Made by a program: the position numbers and the translations under genes. Positions 50,066 through 58,165 of a stretch of 64,000 nucleotides of DNA are shown in pieces (positions within the stretch are counted from its first letter, which is position 1; each line of letters begins with the position of its first letter). Under the pieces are notes generated by a model. The model searched no databases. It worked only from the letters and a program-made list of their open reading frames with translations, and had not been told where the DNA came from. Source of the DNA: Desulfovibrio piger (GTDB lineage: Bacteria; Desulfobacterota; Desulfovibrionia; Desulfovibrionales; Desulfovibrionaceae); NCBI RefSeq assembly GCF_951793255.1, contig NZ_OX636706.1, forward strand, positions 434,001-498,000, read 5' to 3'.

Positions 50066-51180
50066 TGAGAGAACTGCCGGAACCGAAGTTCATCGAGACG
50101 GACCAGCAGGCCGTACTTGAATCCTGCATCCGCAAATATGAGGAACTGACCGGGCGCACGCTGTACCCGGCGCAGGCCGAGCGGCTGATCATAAATCTGA
50201 TCGCCTACCGGGAACACCTTGTCCGTGTGGGCATCCAGGAGGCGGCAAAACAGAATCTCGTCCGCTACGCCCAGGCTCCCATGCTGGACATGCTGGGAGA
50301 GCTTGTCGGTGTGACGCGACTTTCCGAAGCGGCGGCATCCTGTGTCATGCGATTCTCTGTGAAGACGGCACTCCCTGCCGACCTGTCCATTCCCGCAGGC
50401 GTGAAAATCTACAGCCAGGACGGAGCATACCGCTTCGACACGCTGGCGACCGTGGTGCTGAAGGCAGGAGAGTTTTTCGTGGATGCCGCTGCGCAATGCT
50501 CCGAAGGAGGCGCCGCGGCCAACGGGATACTTCCCGGCGGAGTATGCCAGCTTGCCGATCCTCTTTCCGATGCGGACGTGAGTGTTGCCAATGTGGACAC
50601 CACGGCAGGAGGTGTGGACGCTGAAGATGACGGACATTTGCGGGAGCGCATCATGCTTGCGCCCGAGGCTTTTTCCGTCGCGGGGAGCGAACTTGCCTAC
50701 CGGTATCACGCGCTTTCCGCCTCTCCGGACATTGTGGATGTGGGTGTCCTGTCGCCCGCGCCCGGAGAAGTGGATCTGTATCTTCTGGCGCAAAATGGAC
50801 TGCCCGGCGAAGCCCAGCTGGTACTGGTTGCGACCTATGTCAGCGGAGAAAAAATCCGCCCCCTGACAGACCTTGTCCATGTGTATGCGGCTTTACGTGT
50901 GCCCGCACGCCTCGAGGCGGAGCTGACTCTCTATGTCTGGGCCGATGAAGCGGCCGTCAGGGCACTGGTCGATCAGGCAGTGTCTTCCTGGCTGGAATCC
51001 GGTCGCACGAAGCTCGGCGTGGATATCGTGCGTACCCAGCTTGTCGCCCTGCTTTCCGTGTACGGGGTGTACCGCGTGCATCTGGTCGCACCGGAATCGG
51101 ATCGCGAGACCGATGCCAGCCAGTGGGTGGACTGGGAAGAGATCCGCATCACCATAATGCCGGAGCGGAAAAATGGATAG
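50062..51180 (+). CDS. Baseplate J-like protein (Mu gp47-like)
   Basis: 372 residues; ATG overlaps the preceding stop. Baseplate_J features: PMLDMLGELVGVTRL, SIPAGVKIYSQDGAYRF, GGVDAEDDGHLRERIMLAPEAFSVAGS and the LAYRYHALSASPDIVDVGV segment. Builds the wedge with W and I. Confidence 0.92.
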   Translation: MMRELPEPKFIETDQQAVLESCIRKYEELTGRTLYPAQAERLIINLIAYREHLVRVGIQEAAKQNLVRYAQAPMLDMLGELVGVTRLSEAAASCVMRFSVKTALPADLSIPAGVKIYSQDGAYRFDTLATVVLKAGEFFVDAAAQCSEGGAAANGILPGGVCQLADPLSDADVSVANVDTTAGGVDAEDDGHLRERIMLAPEAFSVAGSELAYRYHALSASPDIVDVGVLSPAPGEVDLYLLAQNGLPGEAQLVLVATYVSGEKIRPLTDLVHVYAALRVPARLEAELTLYVWADEAAVRALVDQAVSSWLESGRTKLGVDIVRTQLVALLSVYGVYRVHLVAPESDRETDASQWVDWEEIRITIMPERKNG

Positions 51181-51976
51181 GGACGACCTGCTTCAGCCGT
51201 CGCTTCGGGGCGACGTTCGCATGGAAGCTCTTGCCCGGCTCGCGGCCCGCATTTCGGCGCTCCCCGTCTCTACACCGCTCGTCAATCTTTTTGACCTTGT
51301 GGATGCGTCAGCCCTGCCGGCCTTGGGGGAGCAGTTCCATATCCTGGGGGTGGAGGGCTGGAATCTGGCGGGAACGGAAGCCGCCCGGCGGGCGCTGCTG
51401 AAAAGAGCCATTGAGCTGCACCGGCACAAGGGCACGCCCTGGGCCGTGCGCACGGCGCTGGAAACGGCGCTGCCCACCGAGGCGAGCATAAAAGAGTGGT
51501 TCGCCTATGGCGGCGATCCCTTCTTCTTCCGCGTGCGTCTGGACGTGAGCGAACTTGGTCTGGACGAATCGGGCATGACCAGCGCCGTCCGGCTGATCCT
51601 CGACTACAAGAACGTGCGCAGCTGGCTTGAATGCCTTGAGACCTTCACCCGCAGGCCCCTTCCCATAGCCGTGGCCACGGCGGGTGTCATGCGCACCCTG
51701 AACCGCGTGCGCCTCTGGTTCCCGCCAAAACCTGTGCCGCCCGCCCGCGTCCATGTGGCGACGGCCGGCATCATGCGCACCCTGAGTCGCGTGCGCCTGC
51801 ATTTTCCGCCGGAGCCGGCGGCCCCCGCGCGTCCGCGCATCGCCTTCGTAAGCCTGATCTGCTCGCGCGGCCGCCTCCGTCCCTTTACGCCGCCGCGGCC
51901 TGTGCCCGCGGCGCGCGGCCGCGTTGCCCTTGCCCTGTTGACCATGACCCGGAGTCGCGTATGTCCGCAACCGTAA
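51173..51976 (+). CDS. Tail protein I (Mu gp48-like) with repetitive C-terminus
   Basis: 267 residues. The first 165 carry the P2 I pattern (FDLVDASALPALGEQFHILG; RALLKRAIELHRHKGTPWAVRTAL). The last 105 residues form about four imperfect repeats of 28-30 residues, each with the pattern VATAGVMRTLNRVRLWFPP and a Pro/Ala/Arg tail. Overlaps J by eight bases. The repeats are an unusual addition and may serve as a connector to the fibre. Confidence 0.85.
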   Translation: MDRDDLLQPSLRGDVRMEALARLAARISALPVSTPLVNLFDLVDASALPALGEQFHILGVEGWNLAGTEAARRALLKRAIELHRHKGTPWAVRTALETALPTEASIKEWFAYGGDPFFFRVRLDVSELGLDESGMTSAVRLILDYKNVRSWLECLETFTRRPLPIAVATAGVMRTLNRVRLWFPPKPVPPARVHVATAGIMRTLSRVRLHFPPEPAAPARPRIAFVSLICSRGRLRPFTPPRPVPAARGRVALALLTMTRSRVCPQP

Positions 51977-52911
51977 GAGCCGTCGTTCCCGGCGGCACGG
52001 ACGACCTGCCCGAAGTGGGCGGCGTCGCCACCGACACCCCCGAATATTTTTGTCTGCTCACCCGTGCCGGCGCGGCGCTGGAAGCCGCCGCCCATGCCGC
52101 GGGCAAGCCCGTCCGTCTCAGCGTCATTGCCGTGGGCGATGGTGACGGCGAAGTCCCCGTGCCAACTGATGATGCCGTGGCGCTGGTGCATGAGGTCTAC
52201 CGCCGCCCCATCGACAGCCTGTCGCAGGACGAGGAAGACCCCAACATCTGCTGGGTCCATATCGTCATCCCGACCACGGAAGGCGGCTTCTGGATACGCG
52301 AGTTCGGCGTCTGGGCCGAACCGCTGGAGGACGACGGCGAGCCCGTGCTCTACGCCTACGGCAACCATGCCCCGTTCTACAAGCTGAAATCCGTGCTGGG
52401 ACAGGCCACCACGCATGAGCTGTCCGTGCCCATCATCATGTCCGGCACGGCGGACGTGGAGATCGTGGTCAGCGAGGCGGGCTACGCCTCGCGGCTGGAA
52501 CTGCTCCAAATCGCGGGCGTGGTGGAAGACCTGCGCCGCAACCGGGAGGCCGTCTGGACGCTGGACGCGCCCGTGGAGGAAGGCGGCGCGCTGACCCTGC
52601 CGGAGGGCCTGACCTATGCGCCGGGAAAACATCTGCTGGATGTCTTCTGGGACGGCGTGGCCTGCTATCCGGGCCAGCAGTACGAGGAAATTTCTTCGGC
52701 TGACGCGCTGGAATCGACCGCGATCCGCCTGCTTTTCGCTGCTCCGGCCGGGAGCGAGATGCGGGTGCTGGTGCGGGCCTACAGCATCCAGCCGAAGCTG
52801 GAGGGCGTGGAGGTGCCGGAGGGCATCGCCGAGCGCGTGGACGCGCTGGAGACACGCCTCGAGGACGTGGCCGCGAACGTGGCCTATATCGACAAACCCT
52901 CTCATGAGTAA
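51961..52911 (+). CDS. Tail-fibre N-terminal protein (DUF3751-type)
   Basis: 316 residues. The N-terminal part (EYFCLLTRAGAALEAAAHAAG, LVHEVYRRPIDSLSQDEEDPN, GGFWIREFGVW) is the phage tail-fibre/DUF3751 pattern. The C-terminal part has FWDGVACYPGQQYEE and ends in a coiled coil. The FxDGVAC motif recurs in the small 102-residue protein downstream. Attaches distal fibre proteins to the baseplate. Confidence 0.85.
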   Translation: MSATVRAVVPGGTDDLPEVGGVATDTPEYFCLLTRAGAALEAAAHAAGKPVRLSVIAVGDGDGEVPVPTDDAVALVHEVYRRPIDSLSQDEEDPNICWVHIVIPTTEGGFWIREFGVWAEPLEDDGEPVLYAYGNHAPFYKLKSVLGQATTHELSVPIIMSGTADVEIVVSEAGYASRLELLQIAGVVEDLRRNREAVWTLDAPVEEGGALTLPEGLTYAPGKHLLDVFWDGVACYPGQQYEEISSADALESTAIRLLFAAPAGSEMRVLVRAYSIQPKLEGVEVPEGIAERVDALETRLEDVAANVAYIDKPSHE

Positions 52912-52922
52912 GGAGAAAACTC

Positions 52923-53480
52923 ATGGCTGAACTCATTAAGGTTAAACTGCTTGACGCGCAGAAGAACACCATCCTGCCCGAAACCACCGCTGAACAGGTC
53001 AAGACGAACGATGGCAGCAATGTCGAAACCAAGCTCGCCTCACTGCAAACCGCTATCAGCGGCAAGGTCCCCTGCCATATCGTCAACGACATCGCTGCCC
53101 GTGACGGTCTGGAGAGCCCGAAGCAGGGGGACCTGTGCTGGGTCAAGGATGCCACGGCTGATGCGACCGTTACCTCCGGTGCTGCCCAGTACATCTACGA
53201 CGGCGCACGGTGGGTGAAGATCGCCGAAGCCGAAAGCATGGATCTGGTCGTCAAGTGGACCGACATCCAGGGCAAGGAAGGCGTTGAAGCCGCTATGGCC
53301 AAGGCCCACGAGCACGCCAATGCCGACGTCCTCAACGGCATCTCCGCCACCGGTGATACCGCGATCATCAACGGCAAGACCTACTACTCCGGCCGTATGG
53401 TGGCCATCATCGAGAATGGCGGCGAGATCCCCGCGGATATGAACCCCAACGGCATCGTCTTCGAAAAAGCCGCCGTCTAG
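52923..53480 (+). CDS. Fibre-region protein, 185 aa
   Basis: Starts MAELIKVKLLDAQKNTILPE. Looks like a virion-attached beta-rich protein (AQYIYDGARWVKIAEAESMD). No family recognised. Its place between fibre genes suggests a fibre segment or an accessory of adhesion. Confidence 0.7.
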   Translation: MAELIKVKLLDAQKNTILPETTAEQVKTNDGSNVETKLASLQTAISGKVPCHIVNDIAARDGLESPKQGDLCWVKDATADATVTSGAAQYIYDGARWVKIAEAESMDLVVKWTDIQGKEGVEAAMAKAHEHANADVLNGISATGDTAIINGKTYYSGRMVAIIENGGEIPADMNPNGIVFEKAAV

Positions 53481-53499
53481 GGGGCAGGGAGGGAGTCCT

Positions 53500-53808
53500 G
53501 TGTCGTATATCATCAAGGATGCCAAAGGTAACAAAATCGGTATGCTGCCGGACTCCCTCCGCGTGGCCCAGGCTGCCGAGCTGCGCTCCCTTGCCGGGAG
53601 CCGCTCGGCGGCCATCGCGGCCAGCACGCAGTTCACGGTGCCGCAGTATGAGGTGGGCAGCGTGGCGCTGGAGGTCTTTTTGGACGGCGTCGCCTGCATG
53701 ATCGGCGAGCAGTACGCCGAGGTCGGCAGCAAGGGCCAGACCAGCACGAAAATCACCTGGAACATCGAAGTCGCCACGGATCGGGACATCCTGGTCCGCT
53801 GCAAGTAG
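53500..53808 (+). CDS. Fibre-region protein, 102 aa, GTG start
   Basis: Starts at the GTG at 53500 (GGGAG upstream). Its centre FLDGVACMIGEQYAEV repeats the FWDGVACYPGQQYEEI motif of the fibre protein at 51961, which suggests a duplicated module. Unknown role, probably in the fibre. Confidence 0.68.
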   Translation: MSYIIKDAKGNKIGMLPDSLRVAQAAELRSLAGSRSAAIAASTQFTVPQYEVGSVALEVFLDGVACMIGEQYAEVGSKGQTSTKITWNIEVATDRDILVRCK

Positions 53809-53818
53809 GAGGTCAGCC

Positions 53819-54517
53819 ATGTCGTTTCCCGGAATCATCCGCCGCCTGTTCGCCAACAACGGGGCAGGCCCCAAGCTGCGTAAGGACATCTTGCCCTCCC
53901 ATGCCGATACTCATGCCCCGGGGGGGAGTGATCCTCTTGATCTTGAAACCTTGGGTGGTGTGAGCTCCGATGATTTTTCGGCACTGCAGGAGAAGGTCGC
54001 GGGCTTGATCGAGGCCATCGGAAATATCGATCCTTGGACAATATTCCCGCCGCGCCTCCCTGTTGCCATCGACGGCGTGACCTTCGGCGGGAGCGATGGC
54101 CGTCGGGCCATCATGCCCGGGGAGACAGAGGCCCGTGAGGACTGGATACTCTGTGACGGTGGCAGCGACGGCAAAGGCGGCACCGTGCCGGATCTGCGCG
54201 GGCGCATGATTTTGGGCGCCTCCGATGAGCATACGGCTGGCTCCACCGGCGGCTCTGAGACCCATAGCCACAGTATTTCCGGCACTGTCGGGGCCACGAC
54301 GCTTACCGCGGAGCAGATGCCCTCTCACAGCCACAGTACCACTTCGGGCACGACAAATGCGGCAGGAGGTAGCCAGCGGAGCGAGGTCGCAGGACAGAGA
54401 CAGACAGGGGCTGCCGGTGGCTCTCAACCCCATACGCACACGCTGGATGGAGCATCTGGGGAGGCGTCCTCCCTGCCTCCGTATTATGCCCTTTCGTACA
54501 TCATGCGGACGGCCTGA
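53819..54517 (+). CDS. Tail fibre/collar protein with switchable tip
   Basis: 232 residues. Constant part (1 to about 152): N-terminal attachment region, coiled segment (DDFSALQEKVAGLIEAIG), then a tail-collar domain with DWILCDGGSDGKGGTVPDLRGRMILG. The tip (from about residue 153) begins at the repeat TTTCCGGCACTGTCGG and contains His pairs (MPSHSHS, SQPHTHT) and the end SLPPYYALSYIMRTA. Collar-type fibres bind metal through such HxH motifs. Three alternative tips lie silent downstream, each preceded by the same repeat in frame. Probable receptor-binding protein. Confidence 0.88.
   Translation: MSFPGIIRRLFANNGAGPKLRKDILPSHADTHAPGGSDPLDLETLGGVSSDDFSALQEKVAGLIEAIGNIDPWTIFPPRLPVAIDGVTFGGSDGRRAIMPGETEAREDWILCDGGSDGKGGTVPDLRGRMILGASDEHTAGSTGGSETHSHSISGTVGATTLTAEQMPSHSHSTTSGTTNAAGGSQRSEVAGQRQTGAAGGSQPHTHTLDGASGEASSLPPYYALSYIMRTA
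54276..54291 (+). repeat. Shufflon site 1 (expressed tip)
   Basis: TTTCCGGCACTGTCGG inside the fibre gene at the start of the variable tip; rightward. Confidence 0.85.
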
Positions 54518-54556
54518 TCCGGCGGCAGGCGTGGTCTGCGGGACCATGACCAGGTG

Positions 54557-54572
54557 TTTCCGGCACTGTCGG
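54557..54572 (+). repeat. Shufflon site 2
   Basis: TTTCCGGCACTGTCGG, rightward, before silent tip 2. Confidence 0.85.
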
Positions 54573-54801
54573 CAGCACGACCTTGAGCGTGGCGCAGATG
54601 CCAAGACATACTCATACGTTCGACAAGGGCACTTATGGCAATATTGCAGAAGCCAAAGGCAGTGCGAACTCCGGAAAACAAACGACTGATGCAACAGGCG
54701 GCTCCCAAGCCCATACGCATAGTCTGTCCGGGGCCGAGTCTGGCAGCGCCTCAAACCTGCCTCCCTATTACGCCCTGTCCTACATCATGCGATGCGCATG
54801 A
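54557..54801 (+). other. Silent fibre tip 2 (rightward)
   Basis: Open frame from the site: SGTVGSTTLSVAQMPRHTHT, then a variable loop, and the end SNLPPYYALSYIMRCA. No promoter, ribosome site or constant part of its own. It would be expressed after deletion between sites 1 and 2 or after paired inversions. Confidence 0.82.
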
Positions 54802-55044
54802 TGTAGGTGAGTGCATAGTATGGCGGGAGCGTGCTGGCCGACCCGGATTTGGCTCCCGACAACGCATGAGTATGCGCCTGGGAACCGCCCGAGGCATCAG
54901 TGGGCTGTCCGTCTCTCGGCGGTTTGCAGTCATTGCCGTCATTTTTGCCGTGCCAGCCGCTCCACGATGTGACCTTGCGATAACCATGTGTATGGCTTGG
55001 CATCTGCTTAGTGGACAACGTGGTCTCACCCACAGTGCCGGAAA
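54785..55044 (-). other. Silent fibre tip 3 (leftward)
   Basis: From site 3 leftward: SGTVGETTLSTKQMPSHTHG, variable loop, end STLPPYYALTYIMRIA. Its stop region overlaps that of tip 2 in a near-palindrome (TACATCATGCG and its inverse around 54781-54805). Confidence 0.82.
55029..55044 (-). repeat. Shufflon site 3 (inverted)
   Basis: Leftward TTTCCGGCACTGTGGG, one base different from the others. Confidence 0.85.
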
Positions 55045-55082
55045 CACCCGGCCGTCACCCTCAACCCCACGTCTACCGGGGC

Positions 55083-55333
55083 TCAGACGCGGATCACATA
55101 ATGTCCGGCGTAGTACGGCGGAAGGCTGTCTGCGGCCTCGGAGCTGACCCCGGACAGGCTGTGCGTGTGCGACTGAGACCCCCCTGTCTGGCTAGTAGAT
55201 GCAACGACATTATCACCTGATGCATATGTACCTCGATTATTTCCGCCCGTATGGAACTTACCAACATTCGCAGTATGATTATGCCCAGGCATCTGCTCCA
55301 CGCTCAACGTCGTGGCGCCGACAGTGCCGGAAA
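55083..55333 (-). other. Silent fibre tip 4 (leftward)
   Basis: From site 4 leftward: SGTVGATTLSVEQMPGHNHT, variable loop, end SLPPYYAGHYVIRV. Confidence 0.82.
55318..55333 (-). repeat. Shufflon site 4 (inverted)
   Basis: Leftward TTTCCGGCACTGTCGG, the outer boundary of the shufflon, 45 bp before the next rightward gene. Confidence 0.85.
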
Positions 55334-55377
55334 GACATTTTTAATCGCCGCCATGCGGCATAACCAGGAGCTTTTCC

Positions 55378-56049
55378 ATGCCTCAAGTTACCGTAGTTCC
55401 CGCTGACCATTTGATCATCGTCGATGGCGCGACCCTCGTTTTTACCTATGTGGCTCCCGAAAATCTGCATGCCCTGCAATGGCGTGGGGACACTGGCCAT
55501 ACCGAGTGGACGGACGGCCCCAACAAGCCGCTGACTGCTGAGGATTATGACGAGCAGGTCGTGCCGTATGTGGCCCTGTGGGAAGAGGAGAAAAGACGGC
55601 TGGAAGCCGAAGCAGCAGCCGCCGAGGAAGCCTACAACTCCCTGGAGAACGTGAAAGCCCGCAAGCTCTCCGCCATCGACGCCGAGACCTCTTCCGCCAT
55701 CATGGCCGGATTCGAGTGCGAGGCCACCCCGCCGGATACCGGCACGCCTGAGCTGCTGCACTTCTCCTACGACAGCTTTGACCAGCAGAACTTCGCCGAC
55801 GCGGCCGTATCCATGCAGCTCGCGACGGCCAGCGATGGCGGTATCCCTACTACCACGCCCTGGAATGCCTACCGTAACCACACGGCTGACAGCAAGGGAG
55901 AGCTGGTCATCCTGCAACTGACCGCTGAGACCTTCCTGCCCATCTATGCGGCCGCGCTGAACCACAAGGCCACCCAGATGGCCATTGGCGGACAGCGCAA
56001 GGCTGCCGTGGCCGCCGCGCAGACCGTGGAAGATGTGAAGGCTATCTGA
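55378..56049 (+). CDS. Tail-fibre assembly-type protein (DUF4376-like)
   Basis: 223 residues with an N-terminal beta part (VDGATLVFTYVAPENLHALQWRGDTGHTEW) and a helical C-terminal half with AFxxNxFD-like FDQQNFADAAVSMQLA and WNAYRNHTADSKGELVILQL, as in DUF4376 fibre-associated proteins. GGAG precedes the ATG. Placed right after the shufflon, it could be a chaperone or a distal fibre part. Confidence 0.75.
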   Translation: MPQVTVVPADHLIIVDGATLVFTYVAPENLHALQWRGDTGHTEWTDGPNKPLTAEDYDEQVVPYVALWEEEKRRLEAEAAAAEEAYNSLENVKARKLSAIDAETSSAIMAGFECEATPPDTGTPELLHFSYDSFDQQNFADAAVSMQLATASDGGIPTTTPWNAYRNHTADSKGELVILQLTAETFLPIYAAALNHKATQMAIGGQRKAAVAAAQTVEDVKAI

Positions 56050-56297
56050 TGCCCAGTTACCTCCACAACCTGCTCGTGGCTTGCGACCAGCTTGTGAATG
56101 CGGCCATCGGTGGCTGGCCTGACGAAACGCTGAGTTCACGCTGCTGGCGCTGGCACAAAGATGGCGTGCGCTCCTGGCCATGCCGCTGCTTGGATAAAAT
56201 GGCGGCATGGCTGGGAGACAAGGATCACTGCCGGACATCCTATGAATCAGAACGAACCCGCAGGCAGCTCCCACCTGAGCTGCGGGGGGCTTTGTAA
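56049..56297 (+). CDS. Small phage protein, 82 aa
   Basis: Contains AAIGGWPDETLSSRCWRWHKDG and RSWPCRCLDKMAAWLGDKDHCRTSYESER, a pattern I associate with conserved small proteins near fibre or lysis genes of phages of gut and sulfate-reducing bacteria. Its start overlaps the previous stop (TGATG). Function unknown. Confidence 0.7.
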   Translation: MPSYLHNLLVACDQLVNAAIGGWPDETLSSRCWRWHKDGVRSWPCRCLDKMAAWLGDKDHCRTSYESERTRRQLPPELRGAL

Positions 56298-56863
56298 TGG
56301 GGGAAGATATGGAAATTATCCTTTGTGCAGTGCAGCCTTACTTGGCTAAGGCATGGCGAGAGCATATCAGCGAGGACCTGTCCCGCACTGTGCGCGTGGT
56401 GGAGGGGAGTATCCTCTCCCTGGACGTGGCTGCTGTGGTCAGCCCGGCCAATTCGTTCGGATTTATGGATGGCGGCCTGGATGCCCTCTATACGCAGTAT
56501 TTCGGTCCGCAACTCCAGCAGCGTCTGCAACGGATGATCCGGGAACAGACTGGCGGTGAGCTGCTGGTGGGGCAGGCATTGCTGGTGGAGACCGGGCACC
56601 CGCGCATCCGCTGGTGCATCAGTGCACCGACCATGCGCGTGCCACGCGGCCTGGAGACGGCGGAGCCGGCCTATCTGGCCACACGGGCTGCCGTGCGCTG
56701 TGCTTTGGCGGCCGGGTTGGAGTGTGTGGCCATCCCGGGCATGGGGACGGGTGTGGGTGGGCTGCATCCTCAACGTGCTGCCCGTGCCATGATGCATGCC
56801 ATCCATGACGTACTTTTCCCGCGCCCATTCCCCGCCTCTCTGGCCGAGGTATACGCATTTTGA
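56297..56863 (+). CDS. Macro-domain protein (ADP-ribose-binding type)
   Basis: 188 residues (a start at 56309 is also possible). Macro-domain features: VSPANSFGFMDGGLD for the ADP-ribose loop and IPGMGTGVGGL for the phosphate loop. Macro domains bind or remove ADP-ribose. In a prophage this could reverse or sense ADP-ribosylation or NAD-derived signals used in phage defence; that role is inferred. Confidence 0.85.
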   Translation: MGEDMEIILCAVQPYLAKAWREHISEDLSRTVRVVEGSILSLDVAAVVSPANSFGFMDGGLDALYTQYFGPQLQQRLQRMIREQTGGELLVGQALLVETGHPRIRWCISAPTMRVPRGLETAEPAYLATRAAVRCALAAGLECVAIPGMGTGVGGLHPQRAARAMMHAIHDVLFPRPFPASLAEVYAF

Positions 56864-56890
56864 TGCAATGGCCTCCCACAAGGAGGTCAT

Positions 56891-57781
56891 ATGACAACAA
56901 AACACAAACGGGCCACCATGACGGCCCGCCAACTGGCAGAGGATTATCTGGCACACCAGATCACACGGGATGTGACCCGCACCAGTACCCGATATCATCT
57001 CAATCAGCTGCTGGCCCTGTTCGGGGGCTGGCAAGCCCGCCGGGGGGGCGCGGCCCAGATGCAGGAGTTTTTGGCCGCCCAGAGGGGGCGCGGCGTCATG
57101 GCCACCACAGCGCACCACCGCGTCCGGCTGTGGCGTACCGTCCTGACCTGGGCCGTGGAGACGGGCCGCCTGCCTGCGTCGCCTCTGGCAGGCTTCCGGC
57201 TGCATCGTCCCAGGGCTCGGCGCATCGATCCGCCCACGCGAGCCGAGGCTGCGCGCATGTACAAAATGGCCGCGCCGCATATCCGGCGTGTGATTGTCCT
57301 TGGCATGGCCGCAGGGCCGCGCATAGGCCCCAGCGAGCTTTTCAGGCTCGCGTGGGCGGACGTGGAACTGACGGCGGGCTACATGAGGATGCCCAACGCG
57401 GCCAAGGGTGCGAAGGAAGACAGCAGAATCGTCCCTATTCGGGACGATATTCTGCCCCTGTTGCGGGCGTGGAAAGAGGAAGACGAAAAACGGAGCTGCC
57501 CGTGGGTCATCCACTGGCAAGGACGACAGGTGCGTTGCATAGGCCATGCCTGGCACCAGGCCCGCAAAGCGGCGGGCATCACGCGGCGCATAACGCCCTA
57601 CAGCCTGCGTCATGCCATGCCCACGGAAGCCCTGGAACATGGCGCGGACGTGAAAGCGGTGGCGGAGGTCATGGGCCATGCTGACCCGACCATGCTACTG
57701 CGCGTCTATCAGCACACGCGCTACAGGCTGAAGAAGAAAGCGGTCAACGCCGCACCCGGCCTGCGGCTGGACAAGATTTGA
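56891..57781 (+). CDS. Tyrosine recombinase, probable shufflon (Rci-like) enzyme
   Basis: 296 residues. The N-terminal SAM-like core-binding part (about 10-105) is followed by the catalytic domain: Arg in AAGPRIGPSELFRLAW, box II TPYSLRHAMPTEAL (Tyr replaces the first His of HxLRH), then VMGHADPTMLLRVYQHT with the nucleophile Tyr. A Mu-like phage integrates by transposase and does not need an integrase. The only repeated inverted sites nearby are those of the fibre shufflon, so site-specific inversion there is the best explanation. Confidence 0.87.
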   Translation: MTTKHKRATMTARQLAEDYLAHQITRDVTRTSTRYHLNQLLALFGGWQARRGGAAQMQEFLAAQRGRGVMATTAHHRVRLWRTVLTWAVETGRLPASPLAGFRLHRPRARRIDPPTRAEAARMYKMAAPHIRRVIVLGMAAGPRIGPSELFRLAWADVELTAGYMRMPNAAKGAKEDSRIVPIRDDILPLLRAWKEEDEKRSCPWVIHWQGRQVRCIGHAWHQARKAAGITRRITPYSLRHAMPTEALEHGADVKAVAEVMGHADPTMLLRVYQHTRYRLKKKAVNAAPGLRLDKI

Positions 57782-57952
57782 CAGTGGCGGGGGCGCTCCA
57801 CACGCCCCCACCGGCCCGGCAAGGACCATACCGGACCACGGCCCCACAAGCGGAAGGCAGCCGCTTGCAGAGTATCCGCCTGTCGGTCGTCTCGGGGTGA
57901 GACAAAAGGCAGAATAGGCGGATTATTCGCGGGGCGCAACGCTTTTGACACT

Positions 57953-58165
57953 ATGAACAAGAGAGATTTGCCGGAAATCAGGTGCCCGTACTGCAACAAG
58001 CTTATTGCCAAGGGGGAAGCCGTCGAGCTTGAGTTTCGCTGCGGGCGATGCAAGAACTTCTTCATTCTGCGGGCCACGCGCCCCAATTCGGAACGTCCAG
58101 AGCGTCCACAGGAGCTTTGTCATGCTGAAAGTGGGCAGCCTGTTCAGCGGAGCCGGTCTGTGTGA
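57953..58165 (+). CDS. com: Com-like zinc-finger regulator
   Basis: 70 residues: IRCPYCNKLIAKGEAVELEF and RCGRCKNFF give two CxxC pairs, the pattern of Mu Com. Com binds mRNA and allows translation of the DNA-modification gene mom. Here no mom is seen; two DNA methyltransferases follow. Overlaps the next gene by 44 bases, so translational coupling is likely. Confidence 0.8.
   Translation: MNKRDLPEIRCPYCNKLIAKGEAVELEFRCGRCKNFFILRATRPNSERPERPQELCHAESGQPVQRSRSV

Larger units (their letters stand above)
54276..55333. other. Tail-fibre tip shufflon (four tips, four sites)
   Basis: Four copies of TTTCCGGCACTGTSGG: rightward at 54276 and 54557, leftward at 55029-55044 and 55318-55333. Each is followed in the same reading frame by TVG-x-TTL-like codons, an xQMPxHxH motif, a variable loop, SQxHTHxLSG or similar, and a terminal PPYYA. 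Recombination between site 1 and any inverted site would swap the fibre's tip. The segment between sites 2 and 3 carries two tips tail to tail, like shufflon segments of plasmid R64. The tyrosine recombinase at 56891-57781 is the likely enzyme. Confidence 0.85.

Noticed and set aside
54518..55377. Treating the fragments after the fibre gene as degenerate pseudogenes
   Set aside because: All three keep open frames in phase with the repeat and have complete conserved ends, which fits a maintained shufflon better than decay.
56891..57781. Reading the tyrosine recombinase as the prophage integrase
   Set aside because: The ends show transposase-type boxes and a 6-bp target duplication, and no att core repeat is present, so integration is by transposition.
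57783..57812. GC-rich hairpin after the recombinase gene as a terminator
   Set aside because: GTGGCGGGGGC/GCCCCCAC pairs well, but there is no T-run and the stem is imperfect; too weak to call.
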